Shown here in pieces: positions 8,024-16,444 of a stretch of DNA of 64,000 bases (the first letter of the stretch is position 1; every line of letters starts with the position of its first letter). The DNA lies in assembly GCF_008123425.1 (NCBI RefSeq), contig NZ_VSSS01000042.1, positions 125,360 through 189,359 of the forward strand, read 5' to 3'. The position numbers and the translations under genes are program-made. Below the pieces are notes generated by a model. That model saw only the letters and a list, made by a program, of their open reading frames with translations. It searched no databases and was not told the origin of the DNA. The stretch comes from Bradyrhizobium rifense. Its GTDB lineage: Bacteria > Pseudomonadota > Alphaproteobacteria > Rhizobiales > Xanthobacteraceae.

Positions 8024-9202
8024 TCACTTCTTGGTCTTGCCGAGATCCTTGACGGCCTCGAAGGTCGCGAATTCGACGTTGTAGAGCTCGCCGTCGACCT
8101 TCTCGACCTTGCGGATGTAGATGTTCTGCACGATGTCGCGGGTCTCCGGGTCGATCGAGATCGGGCCGCGCGGGCTCTCCCACTTCTGACCCTTCATGGC
8201 CTCGATCAACTTGGTGCCGTCGGTGTCGCCACCCGTCTTCTTCAGCGCTTCGTAGATCAGGTGGATGCCGTCATAGCCACTCACCGCCATGAAGCCCGGG
8301 CGAGTGCCGTAGGCCTTCTTGTAGGCTGCGACGAAATCCTTGTTCATCTGCGAGGGATGGGCCGCCGAATAGAGATGTGCGGTCACCGTGCCGAGCACGG
8401 CGTCGCCCATGTTGTTGAGCAGGTCGTCATCGGTGACGTCGCCCGGTCCGATCACCTTGATGCCGGCCTTGTCGAGGCCACGCTCGGCATATTGCTTCAT
8501 GAAGTTGCCGCCCTGGCCCGCCGGCACGAACACGAAGATCGCGTCGGGTTTTGCGTCCTTCATGCGCTGGAGGAACGGCGCGAAGTCCGGATTGGCGAGC
8601 GGCGTCTTGACCTCTTCGACCACCTCGCCGCCGCCGGCGGTGAAATTCTGTTTGAAGAAGTTCAGCGCGTCATTGCCGGGCGCGTAGTCGGAGGTGAGCG
8701 TCGCCACCTTTTTGATGCCGTTCTTCACCGCCCAGTCGGCGATGATGGTGGAGGACTGCGCCAGCGTGAAGCTGGTACGCACGATATAGGGCGAGCGCTC
8801 GGTGATGATGGAGGTGCCGGCCGCCATCACGACTTCCGGAATTTTGGCTTGCGTGGCAAGCGGCGCGGCCGCAAGCGCCGCCGGCGTCACGCCGAAGCCG
8901 GCGATGAAATTGACCTTGTCGTTGACGATCAGCTCCTGCGCGGCGGTCTTGGTCTTGTCCGGAATCGCGGCGTCGTCCTTGAGGATGATCTCGATCTTCT
9001 TGCCGGCGACGGTGTCGCCCTTCTGCTGCATGTAGAGCTTGATCGCGTTCTCGATCTGCTTGCCGGTCGAGGCCTGGCCGCCTGTCATCGGCAGGATCAG
9101 GCCGACCTTGACGGTGTCTTCCGCCTTGGCGGGTGCGACGGCCGCAAGGCCCGCGATGGCAGCAACGGCAGCGATCGTTGAGAACTGTTTGCGTTCGAAC
9201 AT
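8024..9202 (-). CDS. Liv-type ABC transporter substrate-binding protein
   Basis: 392 residues. The signal peptide (basic start, hydrophobic 10-22, cleavage near APAKA|EDTVK) sends it to the periplasm. The mature protein is a type I periplasmic binding protein (Peripla_BP_6), with the family pattern VGLILPMTGGQASTGKQ at the mature N-terminus. It captures the ligand and delivers it to LivH/LivM. The start at ATG 9202 is supported by GGAGGGA about eight bases upstream. It is the first gene of the operon, with 530 bases of non-coding DNA before it. The ligand is undetermined; branched-chain amino acids are only the family default. Confidence 0.92.
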   Translation of the reverse strand: MFERKQFSTIAAVAAIAGLAAVAPAKAEDTVKVGLILPMTGGQASTGKQIENAIKLYMQQKGDTVAGKKIEIILKDDAAIPDKTKTAAQELIVNDKVNFIAGFGVTPAALAAAPLATQAKIPEVVMAAGTSIITERSPYIVRTSFTLAQSSTIIADWAVKNGIKKVATLTSDYAPGNDALNFFKQNFTAGGGEVVEEVKTPLANPDFAPFLQRMKDAKPDAIFVFVPAGQGGNFMKQYAERGLDKAGIKVIGPGDVTDDDLLNNMGDAVLGTVTAHLYSAAHPSQMNKDFVAAYKKAYGTRPGFMAVSGYDGIHLIYEALKKTGGDTDGTKLIEAMKGQKWESPRGPISIDPETRDIVQNIYIRKVEKVDGELYNVEFATFEAVKDLGKTKK

Positions 9203-9732
9203 CAGATGTCCCTCCCCTTCATTCCTGACCTCTGTGTGGCGGACCGAGTGCCCGGTCCTTGCCTCACCTTAACTCACGCGCGAGTGATATCGCGCGCCAC
9301 ATGGCGTCTTTCGCGCCTCTATTGTCAATCGGACGTTTGGCGACCATTCGGCGCAAGCCGCGCGTCCCGATGACAAAGCGTGGAATGCGATGTCGCGGTT
9401 ACGCCGGGGTAATCCAAGCACCTCGATCTTGGCCGCGTCCATTTGTACGATTGTACAAATAAAATGGACCTGTCAACGAAAAAGCCCTTTCGCCGGACAA
9501 GCCAGATTGTCGCGAGCCGATGGCCGCAGTCTAGAAATGCGACCGAGCGGGTGGATGGAGGATTTCGTCTTTCATTTGCAGAATTTGAACATTGGCAAAC
9601 AAGGCGCGGATCCCATCCGGTATTTTTATACCCACCTCGAATAAGCCAATTTTACCTTGTTGAAGGCTATCGTTCCTGACCCGCTGGTTATCCGGCGTCC
9701 GACCACCCCGTACCGATCCCGGCGCCCGCACA
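9203..9732. other. gene-free divergent regulatory region
   Basis: 530 bases between the binding-protein gene (minus) and a small lipoprotein gene (plus). It holds the operator-like palindrome at 9441-9460 and two TTGACA boxes on the minus strand (9328-9323 and 9476-9471). Short open frames here (for example 9390-9644) lack ribosome sites and family resemblance, so I do not call a gene. Confidence 0.6.
9441..9460. promoter_or_regulatory. operator-like inverted repeat over a candidate promoter
   Basis: ATTTGTAC and GTACAAAT form perfect 8-base arms around GATT, with a looser outer pair (GTCCATTT at 9438-9445 region and AAATGGAC at 9462-9469 region). On the minus strand TTGACA (9476-9471) is followed after 15 bases by TACAAT (9455-9450), so the palindrome covers the -10 element. 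On the plus strand TTGGCC (9429-9434) and TGTACA (9452-9457) lie 17 bases apart. This geometry fits a repressor site of TetR or GntR type acting on the liv operon, the lipoprotein gene, or both. The regulator is not in this window. Confidence 0.55.
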
Positions 9733-10026
9733 ATGCCCAAGCGTTCCCATTCCCTCCTGCTTCTCCTCGGGCTTGCCGCGGGCCTGTCCGGCTGCGGCAC
9801 CGTCAACGAGAAGCTGTCGGCCGGCATGGGCGACTATGTCCCGCAATGGGCCGGCGGCCTGCCTGCGGACGCCCCGCCGCGACCGGGAACGCCGGAATAC
9901 GAGGCATGGATCAAGGAGCGCCAACGCCTGCGCCAGATCCCGGCCGCCGAACGCGAGAAGGCGGGGCAGGCCGAGCAACCGACCGGAGCGACCAATCCCA
10001 AGGACGGTCCTCAGACGGTGTTCTGA
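9733..10026 (+). CDS. small predicted lipoprotein
   Basis: 97 residues. A basic N-terminus and hydrophobic stretch end in the lipobox LSGC (Cys21), so the protein is probably lipidated and membrane-anchored. The rest is short, Pro-rich and charged, with PRPGTPEYEAWIKERQRLRQ; this pattern recurs in uncharacterised rhizobial lipoproteins. Function unknown. It starts at ATG 9733 and stands alone on the plus strand, divergent from the liv operon and convergent with the methyltransferase gene. I considered an entericidin-like identity, but the length and body do not match. Confidence 0.75.
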   Translation: MPKRSHSLLLLLGLAAGLSGCGTVNEKLSAGMGDYVPQWAGGLPADAPPRPGTPEYEAWIKERQRLRQIPAAEREKAGQAEQPTGATNPKDGPQTVF

Positions 10027-10148
10027 ACAAGCGTCAACACGCCCGGCTGAACGACGAAGTTTGGCCCTCTTGAACGCTGAAGACGTTCCCGAATTGCGAG
10101 GCGGCCAACCTTCGCGACCGTTCGCGCAATCCCTGGGCTTCTACACAT

Positions 10149-10955
10149 TCATCGCGCGCTTTGAACCTCGGCATACTGAAAGATCGCGCAACATCCGGAG
10201 ACGCCTGCGAAGGAAAAGCGATCGTCGTCAACTATCCGATCGAGTACAGCTTGGTAGACGCCATACACGTGTCGCCGATCCGCGTTTCCAGGATCAAGGA
10301 AATCATGAAACATCACGAATCCGCCGTCGACTAGGAGCTTCTTGGCAAGTTCCGCGGCATCAATCGTCGCCTGATATCCGTGCCAATGATCGATGAAGAT
10401 GAAGCCGTATCTTTTCCCTTGCGAAGCAAGTTCGTTCATGCGCCGCGTCGCATCCGAGACAGTGAATGTCACGCTCTCGCTGCCCGGGCGTCCCGCTAGA
10501 TTCCGCTTGGCTTCAACACTGTTTTCGCTATCCAGCTCGATTGTCTCGATGACGCCGTGGCCCCGATCGTGAACTGCTTGCGCCAGGATCGAGGTTGACA
10601 GTCCTTTGTTGGTGCCAGCCTCCAGAATATCTCCGGGAGCTCGGAACGCCAGCTCATAAAGCTTCAGCGCATCGCCGCGTCGCAAATAGCCAGTGATGCC
10701 AAGTTCGATCAGGAAGTCGACGCCCTGATGACCGAGCGGCGCAGCAGCAAGATGCCGGTGGGACGCGTTGATGATGTCGCCGCTGTAGTCGGCAAAACTG
10801 AGATCGTCCAACGGACGCCACTGGCCTGCATAGGTTGCCCCTGACGAAACGAGACGCTCCTTGTATCTGTGGCTCTTCGCGATCCACGCGTCATAGTTCG
10901 GAGGGAACAGCTTCATCCTGACGACATCCAGCATATTCGACAAAGCCACTGCCAC
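10149..10955 (-). CDS. class I SAM-dependent methyltransferase
   Basis: 268 residues. Motif I appears as DILEAGTNKGLS with an acidic residue in motif II (IETIELD), then FIFIDHWHGY and GGFVMFHDFLDPG, as in Methyltransf_24-type proteins, including sugar or small-molecule O-methyltransferases. GTG at 10955 gives the longest frame; GTG 10949 or ATG 10934 are alternatives. It lies at the left edge of the polysaccharide locus, so a sugar hydroxyl is a sensible target (inference). It is divergent from the SDR gene at 11169, with about 210 bases between. Confidence 0.78.
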   Translation of the reverse strand: MAVALSNMLDVVRMKLFPPNYDAWIAKSHRYKERLVSSGATYAGQWRPLDDLSFADYSGDIINASHRHLAAAPLGHQGVDFLIELGITGYLRRGDALKLYELAFRAPGDILEAGTNKGLSTSILAQAVHDRGHGVIETIELDSENSVEAKRNLAGRPGSESVTFTVSDATRRMNELASQGKRYGFIFIDHWHGYQATIDAAELAKKLLVDGGFVMFHDFLDPGNADRRHVYGVYQAVLDRIVDDDRFSFAGVSGCCAIFQYAEVQSAR

Positions 10956-11168
10956 ACCCCTACCTAGCTTGTTGCGATCTCATCTCACTACGGTCGGATG
11001 ATAGAGTAACGCCCTGAATTCTACAACGTTGCCGCACCCTTTACGAATTGAAGCTCGAGCAGTTGCACGGTGGAAAAGTGCGCGGCCGGCGTCAACGACG
11101 TCAAACGCGTCACTAGACTATGGTCCTTGGGCGTGCGAAATCTGGATCGTTCAACAAGTGCTTACGAA

Positions 11169-12050
11169 ATGAGTTCGGCGAACGAAAAAAGATGCCTAGT
11201 CATTGGCGCCACGGGGCTGGTCGGCGGCCACATTCTCCGGCTGCTGTTGCAGAGCGGACAACGACCGCTCGCCCTCTCCAGATCACGAAAGAGCGCTACG
11301 AACGTCGACTGGTTTTGCGGTGACCTGGCAAAGCCTGAAGCCTTGAACTTCCCGGCATTCACGACCCTCTACTGTACCGCCGATGCGATTCTGTTGGCGG
11401 ACGCGCTTCCCCATATCTTCAATCCTTCGCTGAAGCGGATCGTCGTATTCAGTTCCACCAGCGTCATGACCAAGCGAGACAGCGAGGTCGCTGAAGAGCG
11501 AGAGTTGTTGGGAAGGCTGGCCGAGGCTGAAGACAAGATCGTGCTGGCTTGCAAGCGCAACAATGTCGAATGGACGGTCCTGCGTCCGACATTGATCTAC
11601 GACCCCGGTCGCGACACGAACATTACGCCGCTCTCGCGCCTCATCCGACGATTTGGCTTCATGCCGTTGGTCGGCGGCGGCTCGGGCCTCCGACAGCCGG
11701 TGCATGCCGAAGACCTGGCCAGCGGAGCCATTGCAGCGGCATCAACCGCTTCCGCTGCGAACAAGTTCTATTCTCTCCCCGGCGGCGAGACGCTGACCTA
11801 TCGTGAAATGATCGGCCGGATTTTTGAAGGAATGGGAGTACCCCAACGGACGATTTCGATTCCCGCTTCGCTCTGGAAGGCCGCCTTCGTTTTCGCGAAA
11901 CCACTCTTTCCAGGTGCGAACGTCGCGATGGGTACGCGCATGACGAAAGACATGATTTTCGATTCGAAACCTGCGTCACAGGACTTCGGTTGGACGCCCC
12001 GGACCTTTCACCCCCTGTTTGATCGATCGCCCGTCAAGAAACCGTCGTAA
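11169..12050 (+). CDS. NAD(P)-binding SDR-like epimerase/reductase
   Basis: 293 residues from ATG 11169 (MSSANEKRC); the open frame extends upstream to 11070 without homology. The Rossmann motif IGATGLVGG is near the N-terminus, and VFSSTSV then TVLRPTLIYDPGRD match extended or atypical SDRs. A clear YxxxK catalytic pair is not evident, so it may be an NmrA-like or atypical SDR rather than a standard epimerase. It sits beside the sugar transferase and SDR pair and is convergent with it. It could act on a nucleotide sugar and is one candidate for the missing 4-ketoreductase of the locus, but this is weak. Confidence 0.75.
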   Translation: MSSANEKRCLVIGATGLVGGHILRLLLQSGQRPLALSRSRKSATNVDWFCGDLAKPEALNFPAFTTLYCTADAILLADALPHIFNPSLKRIVVFSSTSVMTKRDSEVAEERELLGRLAEAEDKIVLACKRNNVEWTVLRPTLIYDPGRDTNITPLSRLIRRFGFMPLVGGGSGLRQPVHAEDLASGAIAAASTASAANKFYSLPGGETLTYREMIGRIFEGMGVPQRTISIPASLWKAAFVFAKPLFPGANVAMGTRMTKDMIFDSKPASQDFGWTPRTFHPLFDRSPVKKPS

Positions 12051-12087
12051 TGGTCACTTGACCGCAGGGGCTGGCTGTCCGGTGTGG

Positions 12088-12660
12088 CTAGCCCGAGCGC
12101 TTGTCCCGAACGACCCGATCGACTCCCACGCCATGTCCTCGAAGGGTCGACCAGATCAGCTTCAGATCTCCGGCAAAGCTTTGGCTGCGGATATATTCGG
12201 CGTCGACTTCCGCCAGACGCTTGGGGTCCGTCATGTCGATATCCCGGCTTTGCGCAAGGCCCGTAATTCCGGGCAGGACCGTCAGGACTCCCAATCGCTT
12301 GCGGGATTCAACCAGTGCCGCCTGGGACGGCAAGCACGGCCGAGGTCCGACAAGGCTCATATCGCCAGCCAGCACGTTGTAGAGCTGCGGGATTTCGTCG
12401 ACCTTGAAACGCCGAAGATACTCACCGAGCGCGGTAACCGACGACGCCTCAACCTGGTGGGTCGGAACATTGGCAGTTCCGGCACGCATCGTCCGGAACT
12501 TGTAACAGATAAATGGATGCCCGCCCTTTCCGACGCGAACCTGCGCGAAAATCGCTGGACCGGGGCTCTGAAGCCGAATAGCTATCGCGATGACGAGGAG
12601 GATCGGCCAGGCAACCAAAAGAAACAGCGCGCAGGCTGCGAAATCAAACGCCCGCTTCAT
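12088..12660 (-). CDS. PglC-like initiating sugar-phosphate transferase
   Basis: 190 residues: the short monotopic form of bacterial sugar transferase, with one N-terminal hydrophobic segment (about 8-30) and none of the extra membrane domain of WbaP. Diagnostic patterns are KFRTMR, DEIPQLYNVL, GDMSLVGPRP and LPGITGLAQ. It moves a sugar-1-phosphate from a UDP-sugar to undecaprenyl phosphate, the first step of repeat-unit assembly at the inner membrane. It follows the SDR gene by seven bases, a pair often seen for 6-deoxy-N-acetyl sugars such as QuiNAc or FucNAc. The exact sugar is not readable from sequence. Confidence 0.88.
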   Translation of the reverse strand: MKRAFDFAACALFLLVAWPILLVIAIAIRLQSPGPAIFAQVRVGKGGHPFICYKFRTMRAGTANVPTHQVEASSVTALGEYLRRFKVDEIPQLYNVLAGDMSLVGPRPCLPSQAALVESRKRLGVLTVLPGITGLAQSRDIDMTDPKRLAEVDAEYIRSQSFAGDLKLIWSTLRGHGVGVDRVVRDKRSG

Positions 12661-12667
12661 CGATCAA

Positions 12668-13597
12668 TCACTCCAACGATCCCGACGGCGGCTCGACTAT
12701 GGCACGGAGGCCCGCCTTGGTCTCAACCCGAGGAGACCATCCAGCCTTCTGCAAGCAAGCCGAGCTTGCAACGAGCTCCCGCCCGATTCGATCCCAAAGC
12801 GACCGGCGCCCTGTCGCAATCACCATGGCTTTGAGCGCCTCAGGCGGTATCGAAATCAGTTGAGGCGAACGTCCCATTCCCTCTCTTAGCGTGGCAAAGA
12901 TTTCGGCGATAGTGATCGGTTCCGGATCGGAAACGATGAAGGTCTGGTTTAGCGTGGTGGATCCACTGAGACAGAACAAGACTGCTTCTGACAGATTCCG
13001 GATTGATAGAAGAGACCGTCGATTACGGAAGGCCCCAAAGGGTAGCGGAATGGGGAACGCCGCAATGCGCACGATCAAGGCGATATTGGCCTTGGCTCCC
13101 GGGCCGTAGACGATCACGGGCCTGAGAATTGTATACGGCACGCCAGAGCGCTTAATTTCCTCTTCCGCCTCCAGCTTTGCTCGATCGTAGGCCGTGACCG
13201 GGCACGCCTTGTCATTTTCCGTAACGACGCTATCTGCCGCCGAGCCCGCCTGGGCACCAATGGACGACATGAAAATCAAGCGTTTCACTGAGTGATGCCG
13301 ACAGGCCTCTGCCAAGCCCTTTGTCGCAACACGATTGGCTCGCGTATAGTTGCCGCTATCGACGCGGCTGCGGTGGGCGATGGCGGCCAAATGCACGACG
13401 ATGTCGATACCCTCGAGCAGCGGGTGCCAGTCCACTTGGGTTTCGAGATCGGGCAATTTCACCCATTCCAAATTGTTCCCCGCTCTGCCCGGCTGGCGCG
13501 AAGCCGCCCTGACATGATGTCCGGCGGACGACAAGGCGGAACAAACCGCCCCACCAATGAAGCCCGAAGAGCCGGTGACCAGTATTCGAAATGGCAT
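12668..13597 (-). CDS. NAD-dependent epimerase/dehydratase (extended SDR)
   Basis: 309 residues. The N-terminal Rossmann motif is TGSSGFIGG, followed by VVHLAA, a Ser in MSSIGA, and the catalytic pair in YDRAK (YxxxK). IVYGPG matches the extended SDR fold. Probable roles are 4-epimerisation or 4-keto reduction of a UDP-N-acetyl sugar that feeds the adjacent initiating transferase; in R. etli, WreQ does such a step beside WreU. ATG at 13597 starts the gene and the downstream gene follows by seven bases, so they form an operon. Confidence 0.85.
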   Translation of the reverse strand: MPFRILVTGSSGFIGGAVCSALSSAGHHVRAASRQPGRAGNNLEWVKLPDLETQVDWHPLLEGIDIVVHLAAIAHRSRVDSGNYTRANRVATKGLAEACRHHSVKRLIFMSSIGAQAGSAADSVVTENDKACPVTAYDRAKLEAEEEIKRSGVPYTILRPVIVYGPGAKANIALIVRIAAFPIPLPFGAFRNRRSLLSIRNLSEAVLFCLSGSTTLNQTFIVSDPEPITIAEIFATLREGMGRSPQLISIPPEALKAMVIATGRRSLWDRIGRELVASSACLQKAGWSPRVETKAGLRAIVEPPSGSLE

Positions 13598-14008
13598 CCT
13601 ATTGTTCCGCCCAGCTCACAACTTCCGTCGAATGTCTTAAAGCGGATACGCAACTCACGGTAAAGGTCCGATACAACCGCGCGTCCGAACCATTTTGACG
13701 AAGGAGGGCTGGATTGGTCACAGTCCACCGCCATTGGCCGGCCCGTCGGCAGTCCTGCCTCGAATCAGCAGAAGCATCATTGGGCGGCCGGGCGTTTCAA
13801 AGCCCGGAATCCCGGTTCGCGCCCAGAATTGGTGAAATATGTTCCATCGTCATGAACCTGACATCCAGTCCGGCCCTAGTCCCAAGATAGTTGCCCAATA
13901 ACCGGGACGTGGGCCACCGGGAACAACGATCGCCCGACGAAAAGTTCCCGCCGCTTAGCCGGGCGATCATCCCGGGGCAACCTGTCATCCACCGGGCATG
14001 GAGATCGA
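13598..14008. other. gene-free stretch between two minus-strand genes
   Basis: 411 bases between the SDR gene and the end of a glycosyltransferase gene. A minus-strand open frame (13797-14141) crosses it and runs into the glycosyltransferase coding region in another frame; it has no recognisable family. A promoter for the SDR/transferase pair is expected here, but I cannot point to one. Confidence 0.5.
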
Positions 14009-15175
14009 TTATCCTCCGCCAATCCTCGCGGCGGCAAACAGCAACTGACGGTTCTGCTCGATGCTTTGCGAATCCTTCAAGACACGTTCGGCATATCGTA
14101 GGCACGCGGCTCTCGCTGCGGACTGTTCGGCCAACGTCCAACGCGCCGCCTCATCGATGCAAGCCGCGATGGAGCTGAGGTCTGGCGCGATTGCCCATCC
14201 CGCCCCGGCTTCGCTCAGATCGTTCCACGGGGTCTGATCGCTGGTGAGCACAGGCAGCCCGACACTTAATGCCTCAAAAATGACGTGCCCGTAGTTCTCG
14301 CCTAGCGTCGGAAACAAAAACAGGTCATAGCCGGCAAAGACCGACGCGATGTCCCGGTGTGCGACTTCACCGCGATAGGCGACGCTGACATGCGGCGGCA
14401 CCTCGTCGATTAGCCTCTGGCATTCCGCCCAATAGGACTCATCTTCCTTGGGTCCGTAGATATCGAAGACGACGCTTGCATTCACGAGACCAACCGCCCG
14501 CAGCGCACCGGTCAGATTCTTTTTAGGCGATAAGCGAGACAAGAAACAGAGGCGAAACGGACGACCACTCTCACGTGGACTCCATGCCGAAGCTGCATTC
14601 ACAGGCGGCGCGGTCGCCAGATCAGAACCGACTGCTATCGAGGACGAGCCGATTGACATCGTTCGGGAAATATCGTCTGCCTCAATTTCCGTCGAAGCAT
14701 GCCACATGACGTCCCGGGTCACTCCAAACATTGAAGCGCCCTTGATATACGCCGACTTCCTCAGGCTCTTGAGTGTCAGGGCTCCAGGCGAGAACTCTCC
14801 ACGCGGCGCAAGGAGCAAGGGTATGCGCGGAATAAGACCGAACCGCCGAGCGAGCAGGACGCGCAAGCTAAAAATCGGATCGAAAAAACTGTTGAGATAA
14901 ATACAGTCGGGGCGAACCTCGTCGATCAGGGCGCGGATGGCTCGGATGGAAATGGCTCCGGGTGCAAAATATCGAACCTCGGCCTTGCCGATCTTGATCC
15001 AGGCATTTCTATCAGCCTGCGGATACGGTTTGGCGTCCCCCAAGTCGCGATCGGTCGTGCCGATGAAAAATCTGATCTCGTCGCCGAGCGCTTCCGCCAT
15101 GTTCGCGAGCGACCTGATCGGACCGCCTGCCTTGAAGCCCGGCAGATAGTGCCTGTTAAATGCCAACACTTTCAT
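14009..15175 (-). CDS. glycosyltransferase family 4
   Basis: 388 residues from ATG 15175 (MKVLAFNRHYLPG); the 46 residues upstream in frame do not resemble the family. GT-B fold: an N-terminal acceptor domain with GGPIRSLANMAEAL, and a C-terminal donor domain with CFLSRLSPKKNL and the retaining EX7E-type motif GENYGHVIFEALSVG. The enzyme adds a sugar from a nucleotide donor to a growing lipid-linked glycan at the cytoplasmic face. It is divergent from the GT2 gene (289-base gap). Confidence 0.87.
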   Translation of the reverse strand: MKVLAFNRHYLPGFKAGGPIRSLANMAEALGDEIRFFIGTTDRDLGDAKPYPQADRNAWIKIGKAEVRYFAPGAISIRAIRALIDEVRPDCIYLNSFFDPIFSLRVLLARRFGLIPRIPLLLAPRGEFSPGALTLKSLRKSAYIKGASMFGVTRDVMWHASTEIEADDISRTMSIGSSSIAVGSDLATAPPVNAASAWSPRESGRPFRLCFLSRLSPKKNLTGALRAVGLVNASVVFDIYGPKEDESYWAECQRLIDEVPPHVSVAYRGEVAHRDIASVFAGYDLFLFPTLGENYGHVIFEALSVGLPVLTSDQTPWNDLSEAGAGWAIAPDLSSIAACIDEAARWTLAEQSAARAACLRYAERVLKDSQSIEQNRQLLFAAARIGGG

Positions 15176-15464
15176 GATGATCTGATACCGTCGCGGCAAT
15201 ATCGACATCTGGCAACGCCAGGTTCGGAATATCCCTTCCAAGGGAACGCAATCGCGAATCCGGCCGAATGTGTCAATCGCACAACGTAGATCATCACCGG
15301 CCAATGACCGCAACCACGACGGCAGCGCCGGCCAAACGGCTCACCCGAGGCTGAAAGTCAGACGGCAGAATTCGATGATTTACTGGGAATTGCGCCAGAT
15401 GGCCAGCCTGTAGTAATCACGGCACCGGCAACTCTCGGGTGTGGCAGGGATAACTTGGAGACCT

Positions 15465-16406
15465 ATGTTGACGGAACTGCCACTGATAAGCTTGGTGACG
15501 CCCACCTACAACCGCTCCAAATATCTGCCGGAGACGGTGAACTCGGTACTCAATCAAAGCTATCCCAATATAGAATTCATCATCGTCGACGATGGCTCAA
15601 CCGACGCGACCGGTGAGTATCTCGACACGCTTCCTCCGACGGTCAAAGTCTTGCGGCAATTGAACGCCGGACAAGTCGCAGCCTTGACGGCAGGCTGGGG
15701 CGCAGCAACCGGTACTTATCTCGGTTACCTGAGCGACGACGACATCCTGCTGCCGGACGCGGTCGCAACCCTGGTCAAGCATCTCGAAGCAGAACCTGAG
15801 GCGGTCGCAACCTTCCCAAACACCAATCTGATCGATCAGAACGGCAGGGTCGTCAGGGAGCGCGGAGGCCGGCCGTTTTCCCTGGCGGAGCTCGTGATCG
15901 AACAAGAATGCTACATTGGCCCCGGCGCCGTCTTTCGTCGGAGCGTCTATGAGGCGGTCGGCGGTTGGGACCCTCACTGCAAGCTCGGACCAGATCGCGA
16001 ATTCTGGATGCGGGTGGGATGTCTCGGCCGCATCGATTTCAATCCGGAAGTGCTGGCGCTCTACAGGGTCCATTCCGGATCTCTTTCAATCAGCGGAATC
16101 GTGTCGGACAAGCTGGTCGACGAGTTCATCTATGTTGCGGACAAGTTCTTCGATGGCCCGTTCTGTCCCAGCTCGCTGCGGGCCAGCAAGAACCTCGCGG
16201 TCGCCAACGCCAACCTCGTTGCCGCTCGCGGACATCTGCGCAATGGTCATCTGATCCGGTTTGCCCGGTCAATCATGACCGCCCACAGATACGACCCTGC
16301 AAGCCTCAATCTGAAAGCGATGTCGAGACTGGTCCGAGCGGTGATCCCCCCCGAGCTGAAGCAACCGATCGCGCGCCTGGTTGGACGCTTTCGACGCGGC
16401 ACTTAA
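15465..16406 (+). CDS. glycosyltransferase family 2
   Basis: 313 residues from ATG 15465, preceded by TTGGAG at a normal distance. GT-A fold: LVTPTYNRSKYL, then VDDGSTDAT with the nucleotide-binding Asp pair, and YLSDDDILLPD with the metal-binding DxD. GPDREFWMRV near residue 180 resembles the catalytic base region of inverting GT2 enzymes. No membrane segment is obvious. It transfers one sugar in assembly of the surface glycan. A multi-spanning polymerase-like gene follows 38 bases later in the same direction. Confidence 0.88.
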   Translation: MLTELPLISLVTPTYNRSKYLPETVNSVLNQSYPNIEFIIVDDGSTDATGEYLDTLPPTVKVLRQLNAGQVAALTAGWGAATGTYLGYLSDDDILLPDAVATLVKHLEAEPEAVATFPNTNLIDQNGRVVRERGGRPFSLAELVIEQECYIGPGAVFRRSVYEAVGGWDPHCKLGPDREFWMRVGCLGRIDFNPEVLALYRVHSGSLSISGIVSDKLVDEFIYVADKFFDGPFCPSSLRASKNLAVANANLVAARGHLRNGHLIRFARSIMTAHRYDPASLNLKAMSRLVRAVIPPELKQPIARLVGRFRRGT

Positions 16407-16444
16407 TCCCGTCATGATCCTCATCGTCACAGGGCTCTGCGCAC

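Noticed and set aside
8006..9181. Plus-strand frame of 391 codons over the first binding-protein gene
   Set aside because: Shadow of the minus-strand gene; the composition is that of a reverse-complement frame.
9390..9644. Possible small genes in the livK upstream region
   Set aside because: Frames cross the operator palindrome, lack ribosome sites, and show no family features.
13797..14141. Possible small gene (114 codons) after the GT4 gene
   Set aside because: Half of it overlaps the glycosyltransferase in another frame and the rest has no recognisable pattern or ribosome site.
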